Shown here: positions 54,472 to 63,344 of the stretch, piece by piece
Position numbering within the stretch: the first letter of the stretch is position 1
Layout of the letters: the number at the start of each line of letters is the position of its first letter
Origin: Streptomyces cyaneochromogenes
Lineage (GTDB): Bacteria > Actinomycetota > Actinomycetes > Streptomycetales > Streptomycetaceae
Reading direction: 5' to 3'
NCBI RefSeq assembly: GCF_003963535.1
Contig: NZ_CP034539.1
Location: 9,548,001 to 9,612,000, forward strand
DNA length: 64,000 nt
Notes under the pieces: model-generated
What the model was told of the DNA's origin: nothing
What the model saw: the letters and a program-made list of their open reading frames with translations, nothing else
Databases searched by the model: none
Program-made: the position numbers and the translations under genes

Positions 54472-55454
54472 CGCGCCCCTCCTTGACTGACGTCCCGCTT
54501 GTTCCGACGGTTCGCGGCCCGCAGGAAGCCGAAGGACAGCAGCAGCGTGGCCAGGGCGATGATCGTGGCCTGCGCGGCCGCCGCGTGGATGTCGCCCTTG
54601 CCGAAGGCGTCCTGGTACACCTTCATCAGCGGACTCCACGTCGTGGACACGGAGTTGGTGAGCGGCTTGAGGGTGGTCGGCTCGGTGAACACCTGGAGCG
54701 TGGCGATGATCGAGAAGAAGAAGGTCAGCACCAGCGAGGGCGCCACCATCGGGATCTTGATCCGCAGCGCGACCTGCAGCGGCGTGGCTCCGTCCAGCTT
54801 GGCCGCCTCGTACACCTCGGCCGGGATCGCCTGCAACGAGGTGTAGATGACGATCATGTTGAAGCCGGTGCCGCCCCAGACCGCGATGTTCGACAGGGCG
54901 AGGTAGAGCGGACCGCCGTCCAGCAGGTCCGGCTGCGGCAGGCCCAGCCTGTCGAGCACGAAGTAGAAGGGGCTGACGTCCGGCAGGTACAGGAAGCCCC
55001 ACAGGAGCGCCGCCACGACGCCGGGGACGGCGTACGGCAGAAAGATCGCGAGCCGGGTGAAGGGCGCGAGGCGCACCTTCTCGGAGTCGAGCATCAGCGC
55101 GAACAGCAGGGCGAGGCCCAGCATCACCGGGACCACGATGCAGCCGTAGCCGAGCACGCGCAGTGCGCCGTCGACCAGTTCGCTGTCGGTGAGGGCGTCC
55201 GTGTAGTTCTCCAGACCGGCCCACACCTCCTTGCGGGCACCGGCACCGAGGCCGAGCCCGGAGACCTTCACCTTGTGGAAGCTGAGCCAGATCGCGTAGC
55301 CGATGGGCAGTGCGAAGAAGAGCAGGAAGAGGGTCGTCGCGGGGAGGAGGAAAAGATAGGGGGCGCTTCGCGCTCGTTTGAGGGTGGTGGTGGGAGACGG
55401 GTGGGCGTACGGGGCCCCCTTCACCCCGTACGCCCTCCGGCTTGTGCTGGTCAC
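54468..55454 (-). CDS. Carbohydrate ABC permease, MalF-like
   Basis: 328 residues, six predicted helices. EAA loop YEAAKLDGATPLQVALRIKIPM. GTG 55454 overlaps the binding-protein stop (GTGA). It pairs with the MalG-like permease to form the membrane channel of the galacto-oligosaccharide importer. Confidence 0.92.
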   Translation of the reverse strand: MTSTSRRAYGVKGAPYAHPSPTTTLKRARSAPYLFLLPATTLFLLFFALPIGYAIWLSFHKVKVSGLGLGAGARKEVWAGLENYTDALTDSELVDGALRVLGYGCIVVPVMLGLALLFALMLDSEKVRLAPFTRLAIFLPYAVPGVVAALLWGFLYLPDVSPFYFVLDRLGLPQPDLLDGGPLYLALSNIAVWGGTGFNMIVIYTSLQAIPAEVYEAAKLDGATPLQVALRIKIPMVAPSLVLTFFFSIIATLQVFTEPTTLKPLTNSVSTTWSPLMKVYQDAFGKGDIHAAAAQATIIALATLLLSFGFLRAANRRNKRDVSQGGAR

Positions 55455-56779
55455 TCGGAGACCTCGAAGCCCTGCTTCTTCAGGTCGGCGACCGTGTCGT
55501 CCTGCATGGTGGTCAGGGCGGAGACGAAGTCCGACTTGTTCTTGGCGGCCTTGCCGAAGGCGTCCTTGAAGGTCGTGTAGGCGACGTTCACGTTCGGGCC
55601 CCACGCCGACGGAGCCGTGGTCTCGGCGATCTCGGCGGCCTTCGTGTAGAAGTCGGGCTGGTTGGAGAAGTAGTCCGGCGGCGTGGTGAAGGCGCCGCTG
55701 AGCTGGGCCGAGGTGGAGGCCGGGTAGATGCCGCTCTCCTTGGCCAGCGCGGTGAGGGCGTCGCCGTCGGTGTTCAGCCAGGCGGCGAACTTGGCGGCGG
55801 CCGCCTTGTGCTCGGAGTCCGTGGTGACGGCGGTGGAGGAGCCGCCCCAGCTGCCGGTGACGTTCTCCGACTGCGACCACTGGGGGAGCGGGGCCATGGC
55901 CCACTTGCCCTTGGTGTCGGGCGCGGCCGTGGTCAGGGTGCCCGGGGCCCACACGGCGCTGACCCAGGCGATCTGCTTGCCGGTGTTGAGCGCCTTGTTC
56001 CAGGCCGGCGTGTACATCGGCTGGTTGTCGATGGCGCCCTCCTTGACGAGGTCGCCCCAGAACTTGGCGACCTTCTGGGAGGCGGCGTCGTCGATGGCGA
56101 CCTGCCACTTCTCGCCGGAGGTCGTCCACCACTTGGCGCCGGCCTGCTGGGCGAGGCCGGCGAAGAGGCCGGAGTCGTTGGCGGAGAAGGTGGTCAGGTC
56201 CGTGTCGGGGGACTTCTTCTTCAGTGCGCGTGCGGTCTCGGCGAACTGCTCCCAGGTGGTCGGGACCGTCAGGCCGTACTTCTTGAAGAGGTCCTCGCGG
56301 TAGTAGAACATCATCGGCCCGATGTCCTGCGGGACCGCGTAGACCGCGTCCGTGCCCAGCGTGGTCTGCTGCCACACGCCGTCGGCGAACTTGCTCTTCG
56401 CGTCGCCGACCTCGCTCGCTATGTCCGCGACCGCGTCATTGCTGACCAGGGTCGGCAGCGCCTGGTACTCGGCCTGGACCAGGTCCGGGGCCTTGCCGGC
56501 CTTGTGCGCGGTGAGGATCTTGGTGACCAGTGTGTCGCCGGACGCCTGCTTCTTCACCGTGACCGTGATCTGGTCCTTCTTGCCCTGGCCCTTGTTCCAC
56601 AGGTCGACGACCTTGTCCATGCCGGGCGTCCAGGTCCAGTACGTCAGCGAGACGGGGCCGGATTCGGCCTCGCTGTCGTCATCGGACGAGCCGCAGGCGG
56701 CGAGGGCGGTGGCGCCGAGGGCGACGGCGACGGACACAGCTGCGCTTCTGACGAAGAACCGCCGCTTGGTGTTGGGCAT
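55451..56779 (-). CDS. Sugar-binding lipoprotein of ABC importer
   Basis: 442 residues. Lipobox ALAAC with lipid-Cys29; the N-terminus has a twin-arginine-like run (KRRFFVRS). The family 1 extracellular binding protein (LTYWTWTPGMDKVVDLWN...) continues to the end. The first gene of the operon. Its promoter overlaps a LacI-type operator. Together with the two permeases it probably imports products of the GH53 galactanase. Confidence 0.93.
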   Translation of the reverse strand: MPNTKRRFFVRSAAVSVAVALGATALAACGSSDDDSEAESGPVSLTYWTWTPGMDKVVDLWNKGQGKKDQITVTVKKQASGDTLVTKILTAHKAGKAPDLVQAEYQALPTLVSNDAVADIASEVGDAKSKFADGVWQQTTLGTDAVYAVPQDIGPMMFYYREDLFKKYGLTVPTTWEQFAETARALKKKSPDTDLTTFSANDSGLFAGLAQQAGAKWWTTSGEKWQVAIDDAASQKVAKFWGDLVKEGAIDNQPMYTPAWNKALNTGKQIAWVSAVWAPGTLTTAAPDTKGKWAMAPLPQWSQSENVTGSWGGSSTAVTTDSEHKAAAAKFAAWLNTDGDALTALAKESGIYPASTSAQLSGAFTTPPDYFSNQPDFYTKAAEIAETTAPSAWGPNVNVAYTTFKDAFGKAAKNKSDFVSALTTMQDDTVADLKKQGFEVSE

Positions 56780-56832
56780 GGATCTCTCCCCTGACCTGGG
56801 GTCTCCACCTGCTGCGAAGACCTGCCATGCTT

Positions 56833-56848
56833 CTGTGAGCGTTCACAG
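56833..56848. promoter_or_regulatory. LacI-type operator in divergent sugar promoter
   Basis: CTGTGAGCGTTCACAG: perfect 6-bp arms with a 4-bp centre, close to the LacI-family pattern TGTGAACGTTCACA. It lies 54-69 bp upstream of the sugar-binding lipoprotein start and overlaps the predicted -10 of its promoter. Probable binding site of the LacI regulator at the end of the same operon. Confidence 0.75.
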
Positions 56849-56875
56849 TAGAGAAACATCCCGGACACTTGTCAA
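56847..56875 (-). promoter_or_regulatory. Promoter of sugar ABC operon
   Basis: On the minus strand a perfect -35 TTGACA (56875-56870) is followed after 17 bp by TCTACT as the -10. The operator begins inside the -10, fitting repression by steric blocking. Confidence 0.5.
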
Positions 56876-56922
56876 TGGTTGTTGCTGTGCGGTTATGTTG
56901 GGCTCGCACCGCTGATCGGATG

Positions 56923-56936
56923 TGTGCACGTTCCCA
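56923..56936. promoter_or_regulatory. Possible second, degenerate LacI operator before GH42 gene
   Basis: TGTGCACGTTCCCA agrees with TGTGAGCGTTCACA at 11 of 14 positions. It lies 27-40 bp upstream of the beta-galactosidase start. It could let the same repressor control the plus-strand genes; the match is imperfect. Confidence 0.35.
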
Positions 56937-56962
56937 AATGATCGATTAAACGGGAGAAATCC

Positions 56963-58984
56963 ATGCCGGAGACCACCCCCAGGGGCCTCACCAGGCTCGC
57001 CTTCGGTGGGGACTACAACCCCGAGCAGTGGCCGGAAAGTGTCTGGCAGGAGGACGTCCGGCTGATGCGGGAGGCCGGCGTCACGATGGTGAGCGTCGGG
57101 ATCTTCTCCTGGGCCCTGCTGGAACCCTCACCCGGGGAGTACGACTTCGGCTGGATGGACCGCCTGTTCGCCCTGCTGCACGAGAACGGCATACGCGTCG
57201 ACCTGGGCACGCCCACCGTCTGCCCGCCGGTGTGGTTCTACCGCGCCCACCCCGAGGCCCTGCCCGTGACGCCGCAGGGAGCGCGCCACGAGTTCGGCTC
57301 CCGCGCCGCGATCTGTCACAGCAACGCGGACTACCGGGCCGCGGCCGCCACCATCACCACCCGGCTCGCCGAACGCTACGGCGACCACCCGGCGCTGGCG
57401 ATGTGGCACGTGCACAACGAGTACGGCGTCCCCGTCTCCGCCTGCTACTGCGACTCCTGCGCCGCGCACTTCCGCCGCTGGCTGGAGTCGGCGTACGGGA
57501 CGGTCGACGCGGTCAACGAGGCCTGGGGCACCGCCTTCTGGGGCCAGCGCTACGCCGACTTCGGGCAGATCAACCCGCCCCGGATGACCCCGACGTCCGT
57601 CAACCCGGCCCAGGCACTGGACTACAAGCGCTTCGCCGACGCCACCATGCGCGAGAACTTCCGTATGGAACGGGACATCCTGCACCGCCTCTCGCCGGGC
57701 GTCCCGGTCACGACCAACTTCATGACGGCCCTCAGCCAGTGCGACTCGGTCGACTACTGGGCCTGGGGCCGCGAGGTCGACATCGTCACCAACGACCACT
57801 ACCTGATCACCGACGGCCGCCGCACCCACGTCAACCTCGCGATGGCCGCCGACCTCACCAGGTCCGTGGCCGGGGGAGCGCCCTGGATCCTCCTGGAGCA
57901 CTCCACCTCGGGCGTCAACTGGCAGGCCCGCAACCCGGCCAAGGCCCCCGGCCAGATGGCCCGCAACTCCCTCGCCCATGTGGCGCGCGGTTCCGAGGGC
58001 GCCATGTTCTTCCAGTGGCGGCAGTCCCGGCGCGGCGCCGAGAAGTTCCACTCGGCGATGGTCCCGCACGGCGGCACCGACACACGCGTGTGGCGCGAGG
58101 TCGTCCAACTCGGAGCCGCCCTCGACTCGTTGAGCACTGTGCGCGGCACCCGCACGCAGGCCGACGTGGCGATGCTGTGGGACTGGCACTCCTGGTGGGC
58201 GCAGAACCTCGACTGGCGCCCCAGCGAGGACCACGACCCGCGCGAGCGCGCCGACGCCTTCTACGAGGTGCTCTACGACCGCCACCTCACGGTCGACTTC
58301 GCCCACCCGGAAGCCGACCTGTCGGCCTACCCCCTGGTCGTCGTACCCGCGCTGTACCTGATGACGGATGCGGCCGGCCGCAATCTGCGCCAGTACGTCG
58401 AGAACGGCGGCACCCTCGTCGTGTCCTACTTCTCCGGCATCGTCGACGAGCACGACGCCGTGCACGAGGGCGCCCACCCCGGGCCGCTGAGGGACGTCCT
58501 CGGGCTGACGGTCGAGGAGTTCTCGCCGCTCCTCCAGGACCAGCTGGTGCGCATCACCGGCCCGGACGGCTCCGAGCTCAGCGGCGACGTGTGGACGGAG
58601 TTCGTCGTCCCGCGCGGCGCCGAGACCGTGTGGACCTACGCCGACGGCCTGGCCGCGGGCCACCCGGCCGTCACCCGGCACCGGCTCGGCGAGGGCACCG
58701 CCTGGTACGTCTCCACCCGGCTGGGCGCCGAGGGGCTCGACGCGCTGCTGGGCTGGGCGATCGAGGACGCCCAGGTCGCACCGCGTGTCGACCTGCCCCG
58801 CGATGTCGAGGTCGTGCGCCGCGCCGGCGAGTCGGGCAGCTACCTGTTCGCGATCAACCACACCGCGTCGGATGCCAAGGTGCCGCTGGAGACGCCCGGC
58901 ACCGAGCTGCTGACCGGCGAACGCGCCGCGGGCCGCCTGGAGGTGCCCGCGGGAGCCGTCCGGGTCGTACGACTCGACGGCTGA
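56963..58984 (+). CDS. GH42 beta-galactosidase
   Basis: 673 residues, cytoplasmic (no signal peptide). N-terminal TIM barrel begins TRLAFGGDYNPEQWPE. Acid/base Glu153 in HVHNEYGV and nucleophile Glu312 in LLEHSTSG. The GH42 Cys cluster CYCDSC, which binds zinc, is present. The trimerisation and C-terminal beta domains complete the family length. It probably splits imported galactobiose or oligogalactosides to galactose. GGGAG lies 7 nt before ATG. Confidence 0.94.
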   Translation: MPETTPRGLTRLAFGGDYNPEQWPESVWQEDVRLMREAGVTMVSVGIFSWALLEPSPGEYDFGWMDRLFALLHENGIRVDLGTPTVCPPVWFYRAHPEALPVTPQGARHEFGSRAAICHSNADYRAAAATITTRLAERYGDHPALAMWHVHNEYGVPVSACYCDSCAAHFRRWLESAYGTVDAVNEAWGTAFWGQRYADFGQINPPRMTPTSVNPAQALDYKRFADATMRENFRMERDILHRLSPGVPVTTNFMTALSQCDSVDYWAWGREVDIVTNDHYLITDGRRTHVNLAMAADLTRSVAGGAPWILLEHSTSGVNWQARNPAKAPGQMARNSLAHVARGSEGAMFFQWRQSRRGAEKFHSAMVPHGGTDTRVWREVVQLGAALDSLSTVRGTRTQADVAMLWDWHSWWAQNLDWRPSEDHDPRERADAFYEVLYDRHLTVDFAHPEADLSAYPLVVVPALYLMTDAAGRNLRQYVENGGTLVVSYFSGIVDEHDAVHEGAHPGPLRDVLGLTVEEFSPLLQDQLVRITGPDGSELSGDVWTEFVVPRGAETVWTYADGLAAGHPAVTRHRLGEGTAWYVSTRLGAEGLDALLGWAIEDAQVAPRVDLPRDVEVVRRAGESGSYLFAINHTASDAKVPLETPGTELLTGERAAGRLEVPAGAVRVVRLDG

Positions 58985-58991
58985 GCCGACT

Positions 58992-59031
58992 CCCCTCCGC
59001 CCGCGCGTGCCGCGAGCCGCGGGCGGAGGGG
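58992..59031 (+). terminator. Hairpin between GH42 and GH53 genes
   Basis: CCCCTCCGCCCGCG pairs perfectly with CGCGGGCGGAGGGG across a 12-nt loop, 8 bp after the GH42 stop. It suggests termination or attenuation before the GH53 gene. Confidence 0.75.
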
Positions 59032-59099
59032 CTGCCTTCGCCGATCCCCCTGGCGAGGGACACCCCCAACCCCATACGTCGAAGGGACGACGGACGAAG

Positions 59100-60674
59100 A
59101 TGTTCCATCCCAGACGCACCCGCACCCTCCGGGGTCTGCTGATACCGCTCACCGCCGGACTCGCCCTCACCGCCTTGCCCGCGCAGACCGCCTCGGCGGC
59201 GAGCACGCTCACCAACGGCGGCTTCGAGTCCGACGGAACCGGCACCGCCACACCGGCCGGCTGGTCCACGTACTCGGCGGGCGGCCAGAACTCGGCCTCC
59301 TTCACCGAAGCCGGTGGCCACGGCGGGAGTTACCGCCTGACCCACTACTCGTCCTCCGCCTACAAGGTGGAGACGTACCAGTACCTGTCCGGGCTCACCA
59401 ACGGCACCTACAAGCTCACCGCCTGGGTCCGCTCCGGCGGTGGCCAGAACTCGGCGTACCTGGCGCTGAAGAACTGCGGCGGCACGGAGCAGCGCACCGA
59501 CCTGCCGGTCTCGGCGAGCGGCTGGATCCGGATCGTCGTGCCGGTCAACGTGACCAACAACCAGTGCACGATCAGCATCAACAGTGACGCGAACGCGGGC
59601 AACTGGATCAACGTCGACGACCTGACCTTCGCCTCCGGCACGGGCGGCACGTCGATCCACGGCGCCGACATCTCCTCCCTCGCCAAGAGCGAGGCCAAGG
59701 GCGGTGTCTACAGGACGAGTTCGGGCACGGCCGGCGACGCGGTCACCATCCTGAAGAACGCCGGCATGAACTACGCGCGGCTGAAGGTCTGGGTCAACCC
59801 GGCCGACGGCTACAACAACAAGACGCGCGTCCTCGCCATGGCCAAGCGGGTCAAGGCGGCCGGCATGAAGCTGCTGGTCGACTTCCACTACTCGGACACC
59901 TGGGCCGACCCGGGCGCCCAGAGCAAGCCGTCCGCCTGGGCCGGCCACTCCTACAGCCAGCTCAGGACCGACGTGTACAACCACACGTACGACGTGTTGA
60001 ACGCGTTGAAGGCTCAGGGCACCACCGCCGACATGGTCCAGGTCGGCAACGAGATCAACGGCGGCATGCTGTGGAACGAGGGCTCGACGAGCAACTGGTC
60101 GCAGCTCGCCGGACTGCTCAACTCGGGCTATGACGCGGTCAAGGCGGTCAACTCGTCCACCACGGTCGCGCTGCACCTCGCCAAGGGCGGCGATCTCTCC
60201 GGCACCCGCTGGTGGTTCGACAGTGCGGTCTCCAACGGAGTGAGGTTCGACGCGATCGGCCTGTCGTACTACGGCTACTGGCACGGCTCGCTCTACGACT
60301 TCCAGACCACCCTGGACGACGCGGCCTCCCGCTACGGCAAGCCGGTCTTCGTCGCCGAGACGGCCTACCCGTTCCGGCTGGACAGCGAGGACTCGCACGA
60401 GGAGATCATCAACACCACCGGTGAACTGGTCTCCGGCTACCCGGCGAACACGGCCGGGCAGCGCCGGTGGATGAACGACGTGACCAGCATCGTGGAGGCC
60501 GTCCCGAACGGCCGCGGCCTCGGTGTCTTCTACTGGGAGGCGACCTGGACCGCCGTCTCCGGCAACGGCTGGGACCCGGCCGACGCCTCGTCCGGCAACG
60601 GCTGGGAGAACCAGGCGCTGTTCGGCTACGACGACAAGGCGCTGTCGTCGACGGCGTGGTTCAGCCACCGCTGA
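59100..60674 (+). CDS. Secreted GH53 endo-beta-1,4-galactanase with N-terminal carbohydrate-binding domain
   Basis: 524 residues. A signal peptide of about 36 residues, then a CBM (about residues 37-180, LTNGGFESDGTG... ) like galactan-binding modules. The GH53 domain has acid/base Glu318 in VGNEINGGMLW and nucleophile Glu420 in VAETAYPF. It cleaves galactan side chains of pectin outside the cell; products feed the ABC importer and GH42. GAAGGGACGACGGACGAAG precedes ATG 59100. Confidence 0.93.
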   Translation: MFHPRRTRTLRGLLIPLTAGLALTALPAQTASAASTLTNGGFESDGTGTATPAGWSTYSAGGQNSASFTEAGGHGGSYRLTHYSSSAYKVETYQYLSGLTNGTYKLTAWVRSGGGQNSAYLALKNCGGTEQRTDLPVSASGWIRIVVPVNVTNNQCTISINSDANAGNWINVDDLTFASGTGGTSIHGADISSLAKSEAKGGVYRTSSGTAGDAVTILKNAGMNYARLKVWVNPADGYNNKTRVLAMAKRVKAAGMKLLVDFHYSDTWADPGAQSKPSAWAGHSYSQLRTDVYNHTYDVLNALKAQGTTADMVQVGNEINGGMLWNEGSTSNWSQLAGLLNSGYDAVKAVNSSTTVALHLAKGGDLSGTRWWFDSAVSNGVRFDAIGLSYYGYWHGSLYDFQTTLDDAASRYGKPVFVAETAYPFRLDSEDSHEEIINTTGELVSGYPANTAGQRRWMNDVTSIVEAVPNGRGLGVFYWEATWTAVSGNGWDPADASSGNGWENQALFGYDDKALSSTAWFSHR

Positions 60675-60696
60675 GTTCGTTGAATCCACGACAGCA

Positions 60697-60726
60697 GGGC
60701 CCGGCCGTCCCCGTGCGGCCGGGCCC
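60697..60726 (+). terminator. Hairpin terminator of GH53 gene
   Basis: GGGCCCGGCCG / CGGCCGGGCCC: perfect 11-bp stem with an 8-nt loop, 22 bp after the GH53 stop codon. Confidence 0.78.
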
Positions 60727-60867
60727 CGTCGCGTTACGGGTGAACGCCCTTGTGTCGTACGGCCGTTCGGTACCGGACAAGGGTCCGAGAGTCCCGGACA
60801 GGGTGGCTCCGACTGCGGGACAGTGGGTGGACGCGTGAGGACGCGGACCGTCGGAGGGAGGGACGAG

Positions 60868-61155
60868 ATGCTGAGGACTCCCGTCAGCGTAAGGCGCCTG
60901 GACATCCTCGAATGGCTGAAGAACCCGGCCGCGCACTTCCCCAAGCCACGACACGGCGACCCGGTCGAGGACGGCGTCACGGCGGACGCCATGGCCGAGA
61001 AGCTCGGAGTGTCGCGCAAGGTAGCCGAGACCCACCTCGGCCTCCTCGTGGACCTCGGCCTGCTGCGCACGAAGCGGATCCGGAGGCGCGCGCACTACCG
61101 GCGCGACGAGATGCGGATCGCCGAGGTGGCGCGCATGTTCGAGAAGGGTTGGTAG
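60868..61155 (+). CDS. Small ArsR-like winged-helix DNA-binding protein
   Basis: 95 residues. Winged-helix pattern VRRLDILEWLKNP, then ADAMAEKLGVSRKVAETHLGLLVDLGLL and RRRAHYRRDE as the wing. GGAGGGAGGGACGAG lies before ATG. No metal-binding cysteines are seen, so a metal sensor is unlikely. Probably a local regulator; target unknown. Confidence 0.82.
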   Translation: MLRTPVSVRRLDILEWLKNPAAHFPKPRHGDPVEDGVTADAMAEKLGVSRKVAETHLGLLVDLGLLRTKRIRRRAHYRRDEMRIAEVARMFEKGW

Positions 61156-61181
61156 CCGACGCCAACCGCAGCGGCCGACAC

Positions 61182-61652
61182 CTAGCCCGCGCGCAGTGCC
61201 GATTCCGGGCTGAGTTCGTGATGCTCGCGCACCGCGATCCGGGCCAGCTTCGTCAGCATCATGCCGTTGCGGATCGCGACGACGTAGTCGACGGGCAGCC
61301 CGTGCATCCGGGTACCGGGGCCCCGCAGGGGGTGCCAGTCGATGACGAAGAGCGTGTGTTCGCCCCAGGGGATCAGCCTCATGGCGATCCGGGCCGCCCC
61401 GAAGGGTTCTGCCCTCGCCTCGATCTCCAGGCGCTGCCGTGGTTGGGAGATGCGTACGACGACGGTGTCGTCGAGGGTGAGGCGGCCGATGCCGACCCGG
61501 ACGCGCAGCCGGGCGCCCACGTCGGGCCAGTGCGGGTCCACGGCGAGAACCCGCTGGGTTCCCGTGACCCACTCCCCGTAGCGACGGCCGTCCGACAGCA
61601 GGCTCCAGACCTCGGACGGCGAGCTCAGGATCAGACGGCGATTGCGGGCCAC
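61182..61652 (-). CDS. SRPBCC (polyketide cyclase/START-like) protein
   Basis: 156 residues with START-like pattern: LILSSPSEVWSLLSDGRRYGEWV near the N-terminus, and the final helix IRNGMMLTKLARIA. GTG 61652 is placed 10 nt after AAGGAG. Hydrophobic pocket proteins of this kind bind lipids or polyketides or act as cyclases; no cluster context helps. Convergent with the ArsR-like gene. Confidence 0.8.
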   Translation of the reverse strand: MARNRRLILSSPSEVWSLLSDGRRYGEWVTGTQRVLAVDPHWPDVGARLRVRVGIGRLTLDDTVVVRISQPRQRLEIEARAEPFGAARIAMRLIPWGEHTLFVIDWHPLRGPGTRMHGLPVDYVVAIRNGMMLTKLARIAVREHHELSPESALRAG

Positions 61653-61941
61653 GCCGACCACGCTCCTTCTGGAGTACGGGCTTGTGCTGCTCAGCGGGCC
61701 CTTCGACAGTAGCGGCGCGGCGCACTCGCAGCATCCGCAGCGTGCGGGCCCGCGCAGGCCGAGGTCCCGAAGTGACCCTTCCGGCCGCCCGGAGTTACCC
61801 TGATTCCCGGCCGCGACGACCCTCGCGGCGCGGCGGTGGGGCCCGCCGTACCCGAACCGCGGCAGTGCTGCCGCCAACGGTCCCTACTTGCGACGACGCG
61901 GCCCGCATGCCCGGGCACCGGCGAGTAGGAGACGTACGCCC

Positions 61942-62403
61942 ATGACAGCCCCGGACACCGAGAACCTCCGCGCCCCGGCCCGCGCTCCGCGGCAGCCCGC
62001 ATGGCGGACACAGGCGCCGGTCGTCGCGGTGGTCGCACTCGGCGGAGCCGTCGGCGCCACGGCCCGCTACGCGTTCGCCCTGGGGTGGCCGACCCCGCAG
62101 GGCGGATTCCCCTGGGCGACCTTCTGGACCAACGTGATCGGCTGCGCCGTGATCGGTGTGTTCATGGTGGTCATCACCGACGTGTGGGCCGCGCACCGCC
62201 TCGTCCGCCCCTTCTTCGGCACCGGAGTCCTCGGCGGCTTCACCACCTTCTCCACGTACGCCGTCGACATCCAGCACCTGGCCGACAACGGCCATCCCCG
62301 CACGGCACTGGCCTACCTCGCCGCGACCCTGATCGCCGCCCTCGCGGCGGTCTGGCTCGCGGCGGCGGGGGCCCGCCGTGTTCTGAAGTGGAGGCGGCCA
62401 TGA
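61942..62403 (+). CDS. crcB: CrcB/FluC fluoride channel subunit 1
   Basis: 153 residues, four membrane helices. Family motif GGAVGATARYA and GVLGGFTTFSTYA are clear, with a longer hydrophilic N-terminus (about 25 residues). The stop overlaps the next gene (ATGA). The two CrcB copies of this operon probably form a heterodimeric fluoride channel. Confidence 0.92.
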   Translation: MTAPDTENLRAPARAPRQPAWRTQAPVVAVVALGGAVGATARYAFALGWPTPQGGFPWATFWTNVIGCAVIGVFMVVITDVWAAHRLVRPFFGTGVLGGFTTFSTYAVDIQHLADNGHPRTALAYLAATLIAALAAVWLAAAGARRVLKWRRP

Positions 62404-62810
62404 CACGGCTGACCGGCAGAGCCCTTCGCCTGACCGTCCTTGTCGGCGAGAACGACACCTGGCACCACAAGCCCCTCTACTCGGAGATCGTCCGTCGCGC
62501 CCACGCCGCCGGCCTCGCGGGCGCCAGCGTCTTCCGCGGCATCGAGGGCTTCGGCGCGTCCTCCCTGATCCACACTTCCCGGCTGCTGTCCCTGAGCGAG
62601 GACCTGCCGGTCGCGATCGTGATCGTCGACACCGACGAGCCCGTACGGGCCTTCCTGCCGCAGCTCGACGAGCTGGTCACCGAAGGGCTCGTCACGCTCG
62701 ACGACTGCGAGGTCATCCGGTACACCGGGCGCGACGACACCGCGCGCGCATCGGACACGAAGGGATCGGACACGAAGGGATCGGACACGAAGGGTGAGAA
62801 GTCGTCGTGA
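62400..62810 (+). CDS. DUF190 (PII-like) protein of fluoride operon
   Basis: 136 residues. DUF190 pattern RLTVLVGENDTWHHKPLY and GASVFRGIEGFG. The C-terminus has three copies of the SDTKG repeat, encoded by a 15-bp tandem repeat. Sandwiched between two crcB genes with overlaps of 4 bp on each side, as is common in actinobacteria. It may modulate the channel. Confidence 0.88.
   Translation: MTRLTGRALRLTVLVGENDTWHHKPLYSEIVRRAHAAGLAGASVFRGIEGFGASSLIHTSRLLSLSEDLPVAIVIVDTDEPVRAFLPQLDELVTEGLVTLDDCEVIRYTGRDDTARASDTKGSDTKGSDTKGEKSS
62751..62795 (+). repeat. 15-bp tandem repeat in DUF190 C-terminus
   Basis: tcggacacgaaggga occurs three times (last copy ends in t), encoding SDTKG three times. The unit is a multiple of three, so copy number can change without frameshift. 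Confidence 0.9.
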
Positions 62811-63181
62811 ACTGGCTCCTGGTGATCGCGGGGGCGGTCGTCGGCGCGCCCCTGCGCTACCTCACCGACCGGGCCGTGCAGTCCCGGCACGACTCGGTGT
62901 TCCCCTGGGGCACCTTCGCGGTCAACGTCACCGGCTGCCTGATCCTGGGCCTGCTCACCGGCGCGGCATCCGCGGGCGCCGCGAGTTACCACCTCCAGCT
63001 GCTCCTGGGCACCGGCCTGTGCGGGGCGCTGACCACGTACTCGACTTTCTCGTACGAGACCCTGCGGCTGACCGAGACGGGTGCCGGGCTGTACGCCGTC
63101 GCCAACGTCGTGGGGAGCGTGAGCGCCGGACTCGGGGCTGCGTTCCTCGGGGTGTCGATCGCCGAGGCCATGTGGTCGTAG
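62807..63181 (+). CDS. crcB: CrcB/FluC fluoride channel subunit 2
   Basis: 124 residues, four membrane helices, with GAVVGAPLRYLTDR and TGLCGALTTYSTFSYE, the family fluoride-pore motifs. GTG 62807 overlaps the DUF190 stop (GTGA). Lacks the N-terminal extension of subunit 1. Confidence 0.92.
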   Translation: MNWLLVIAGAVVGAPLRYLTDRAVQSRHDSVFPWGTFAVNVTGCLILGLLTGAASAGAASYHLQLLLGTGLCGALTTYSTFSYETLRLTETGAGLYAVANVVGSVSAGLGAAFLGVSIAEAMWS

Positions 63182-63193
63182 CGGCCGTGTGGC

Positions 63194-63227
63194 CGTAGGG
63201 GACCGGTTCGCGTAGGGGACCGGTTCG
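63194..63227. repeat. 17-bp perfect tandem repeat downstream of crcB
   Basis: cgtaggggaccggttcg is repeated twice without gap in the 163-bp intergenic region between crcB and the GntR gene. No coding role is seen. Confidence 0.9.
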
Positions 63228-63344
63228 CGTCGTCGTATGTCACGGCCGACCGGGCGGGATGGCGGCTTTCAAGCGCCGTGCCCGGTGAATCTCGCCATTC
63301 GCATCCCTTGACACCACCCACGGCTCACCCGGAGTATCTCTCCC

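Noticed and set aside
53563..56375. Long fused frames joining the sugar permeases and binding protein
   Set aside because: Frames read through overlaps from one gene into the shadow of the next; each gene has its own start at a stop-start overlap.
61653..61941. Possible fluoride riboswitch before crcB
   Set aside because: The conserved crcB-motif elements (the GGNGAUGG core and the downstream CUGAUG region) are not present in the leader.
63194..63227. Short tandem repeat as a possible CRISPR or att site
   Set aside because: Only two adjacent 17-bp copies with no spacers, no integrase and no tRNA nearby.
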